From positions 558,001-622,000 of the forward strand of contig JAACJO010000009.1 of the NCBI GenBank assembly GCA_013368445.1: a stretch of 64,000 nucleotides of DNA, in the 5' to 3' direction. Origin of the DNA: Leucocoprinus leucothites. Taxonomy: Eukaryota > Basidiomycota > Agaricomycetes > Agaricales > Agaricaceae. The position numbers were made by a program, and so were the translations under genes. This document shows, one piece after another, positions 58,580 to 64,000 of this stretch. The notes under the pieces were generated by a model. That model was not told the origin of the DNA and did no database searches. It worked only from the letters and a program-made list of their open reading frames with translations. Positions within the stretch are counted from its first letter, which is position 1. Each line of letters starts with the position of its first letter.

Positions 58580-60433
58580 ATGCCCCAACAAGAACGTATT
58601 CGAGTGGCTATTGTGTACGCATGGGCTTCATTCACTTTTTCTTCTTGATTTCTCATACCGGAACAGAGGTGCTGGCATAGCTGGCCTTACGCTTGCCGTG
58701 GCCCTCAATGCCTTCGACTCAGAACAGAAAATCGCTGTCGATTTATATGAATCTGCACCTGAGCTTTCAGAAATCGGAGCTGGCATAAACGTCTGGCCGA
58801 GGACATGGGAGATTCTCAGAGAGATTGGCCTGGGGGACGCATTGATTCCACTCTTTGATCATTATCCTGACCTCAAACCACGTATGTGCGCCATTTGACA
58901 TGAGACGAAATATTCACATTACCGGTTCTCAGGAGTAATCTGGGAGATCAGGAAAGCAGACCAGAAGAATGGGTTCAAGGTTATTGATATCATGCAGAAT
59001 GGTAAGTCAAGATGAATAAAGACCAGTATGAAGGTTTTGACTCTTATACCCAATGAGGCGGCGCACTGCGCATCCACAGGGCGGATTTTCAGCGGAGTCT
59101 TATTAATTATCTCCCTCTGGCCGGTTCCGGTGTACCAGTAAATACCACCTGCACGCTTCACTTGTCCCATAAGCTCGTGGACTATAGCCTCTCCATCTCA
59201 TCCACCGCTTCCTATCCAAATTCTGGTCCTGTAACACTCCACTTTGCGGACAAGCCGAGCAAAACGTGTGATATTCTCGTCGGGGCAGATGGAATCAAGT
59301 CAACCGTTCGACGACTGTTCCTTTCGCGACTACCGAGTCCCGAGAGGTATGTCAAATTCTTGGATCCCATACGGACTGGTACGGTTGTATACCGAGGGCT
59401 TGTCGATAAGGAAGAACTGAGGAAAGCCAGCCCCGGTCACAGAGCTCTAGATCATCCCGGACTTACCGTAAGCTCTTGGTTCTTTTTTTCGTCGATACTA
59501 GTGGTCATACTCGTGCTGACCCGGATTCCAATGGTGTACAGTATGTCGGAAAGGGCAAGGTGAGAAGGCATTTGTACTTGGTGGACGCTGACTCAAGCAT
59601 ATTGCGCATGATGGATTAGCATGCTGTGGTTTATCCGGTCTCCGGAGGGAAATACGTCAATGTGGTTGCTGCTGTCCATGACAAGTCGAAGCAGGGAACT
59701 ACTTGGGAGGGACAATTGCACCAGGAAGTATCCCAGAGTGAGTTTTATGATCGCTTTGTCGGGTGGGAGGAAGAATTCCAAACGCTTATTCACGTACGTG
59801 GTTTATATCTGAAGAAGCAGGAGCGTATGCTAACGAGGTTGACTGAACTACCAGTGCATTCGGCGACCAACAAGATGGGTGCTACAGGCTTTGAACCACC
59901 TGGATATTTTTGCGAAAGAAAGAGTGTTTCTGCTAGGCGATTCTGTATGCTTTGAGTAGACCACATTGACCATGCGCACTGACATGGTATCACGCAGGCC
60001 CATGCAATGGCTCCTCATCTAGGTGCAGGTGCATCAGTTGGCATCGAGGTATTCGATCATTAGTTTCTTCTACGCCCGATACTCATTCCATTGTCATATT
60101 CAGGATGCCTACATTCTTGCGTCTCTCCTAGCCCACCCATCTATCCCCCACCCCCTCTCAATGCAACATTTGTCACGTATCACAGACATCTACAACAACA
60201 CTCGAGTTCCGCAAGCCATGAGCAGATCCAAGGCATCCTCTGATCAAGGTCACCTATTTGCACTTTCCGCTCCCGGTTTTGAACGTTTTGCAGAAGGAGA
60301 TGATGTTCCTCGAGATATGCTGGTTGACTTGTTCCATCAGGTCGAAGAAAACTGGTCTTGGGCAACTTCCAAGGCAGATATAGATCGGAGGCAGGCGACT
60401 GATCTATTGTTGGAAAGCAGAGCACGTTTATAA
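58580..60433 (+). CDS. FAD-dependent monooxygenase C (salicylate-hydroxylase-like)
   Basis: Third tandem copy, apparently intact. Starts MPQQERIRVAIV at 58580; a GTACGC intron leads into GAGIAGLTLAV. Other landmarks: SEIGAGINVWPRTW, WEIRKADQKNGFKV, ALRIHRADFQRSLINYL, ILVGADGIKSTVRRLFLS, YRGLVDKEELRKASPGHRAL (the segment broken in gene A), VVYPVSGGKYVNVVAAVHD, FLLGDS then AHAMAPHLGAGASVGIE, and DAYILASLL. It ends LLLESRARL at TAA 60433. The second FAD motif is GDS here and GDA in gene B. The last exon contains EENWSWATSKADIDRR, a C-terminal pattern shared by all three copies. Confidence 0.87.
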
Positions 60434-61033
60434 TTTATACTTGATGCACTGGGAGCTGGACGCTTCGTTCCTGTGCCATCGGTCGGATCCATTGCCACGC
60501 ACATTTGGCCAGTTCGCATTAATTCTCAAAGCATGTACTCCGAGCTAGAAGCAAATATTTTAATTCAAACTTCGTCGAATGTGTCCAAACAGCTCCAAGC
60601 AATTCAGTCTAAATCTGGGTTGTCTGTCCCAGCCTTGTCCTCTGCGTCCGCCCAACTCACCACCATTCTGTATCAGGATCATCAGATAGGTCGCTAATGT
60701 CCTATGTCGACGAGCAGCAAGACTTTAGGTTGACTTCAACTGGTCCGTCTCCCGTCCCCTTCGGCGCACCCGATCCACTTCGTATTTTGCAAAAGATGAG
60801 AAGCCTAATGTTGTCTGACCACCTGACCACTGTCCTATCCAACTCTCGCTTCCTCACTTCTTTAATCGGGCCGCCTGCTTGAATTTCTCACCAGAGGACC
60901 ACACGACCTATTCACCTACGCAAGACTTTACATCAAGTCGAGTTCTAGAAATCGGGGATAGAATAAATTACATCCGACTTACTTCCTCTCAGATAAATAG
61001 CTTTGGGATTATGTGACCGAATAATCTCCCCCC
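60434..61033. other. Intergenic region
   Basis: Between monooxygenase C and the glycosidase. Two short open frames (60473-60697 and 60697-60882) have no recognised domain. Confidence 0.4.
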
Positions 61034-63846
<2,813 letters not shown>

Positions 63847-64000
63847 GCCGAACTAGAGGTGTCATATTTGGATGCTCCCTGTAAAATCCTACATAGGTCA
63901 ATAGTCTCAGTATCGTGGTTCCAGGACATGACTTTCGGTGTAACGGTGTGTGGTGGATCCTAAAACGTCAAACACACGATATCGGGAGAAAAACGCGTAC

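Overview
The window looks like nuclear DNA of a filamentous basidiomycete, most likely an agaricomycete. Genes are split by many short GT-AG introns (about 40-75 bp). The families present are typical of that group: an F-box protein, a fungal HNH_2-type nuclease, DUF6534-like membrane proteins, a Zn2Cys6 regulator, and tandem salicylate-hydroxylase-like monooxygenases. I see no CRISPR, operon or prokaryotic feature. All calls are from reading the sequence by eye; no database search was run.

Layout. 0.2-1.6 kb: ABHD12-like hydrolase (-). 2.2-3.5 kb: HNH nuclease relic (+). 3.64-18.97 kb: a nested retrotransposon pair. A Ty1/copia element (373-bp LTRs, 5-bp target duplication CTTAA) was split inside gag-pol by a Ty3/gypsy chromovirus (two 662-bp LTRs, near-identical). 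19.2-20.9 kb: F-box protein (-). 22.3-25.5 kb: Zn2Cys6 transcription factor (-). 26.1-28.9 kb: a second HNH relic between two copies of a spacer plus the 3' end of the flippase gene. 28.8-34.6 kb: P4-ATPase flippase (-). 37.2-38.5 kb: a degenerate G-domain protein (-). 38.8-51.8 kb: two DUF6534-like paralogues bracketing an arylamine N-acetyltransferase, COQ8 and a damaged PRP43-like helicase. 53.3-60.4 kb: three tandem FAD monooxygenases (+), the first with a frameshift. 61.0-63.8 kb: a secreted GH1 glycosidase (+).

The retrotransposons are the most informative part. The chromovirus has a TATA box, an inferred transcript 5' end that pairs with the sequence just inside the 5' LTR (self-priming as in Tf1), a canonical -1 slippery heptamer at the gag stop, a C-terminal chromodomain, and an extra 449-codon reading frame with two zinc knuckles. 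That frame follows pol in the same phase behind a single TAA. The copia element instead has a binding site complementary to the anticodon arm of initiator tRNA-Met. Both elements keep their frames but carry premature stops that, where I can judge the ancestral codon, fit C-to-T (or G-to-A) transitions. The LTR differences are likewise transitions, mostly at CpG, which suggests methylation or RIP-like decay.

The host genes mix housekeeping functions (COQ8, flippase, ABHD12-like hydrolase) with fast-evolving accessory families (HNH, G-domain, DUF6534, monooxygenases). Several accessory genes are duplicated or broken. I see no evidence that they form one pathway.
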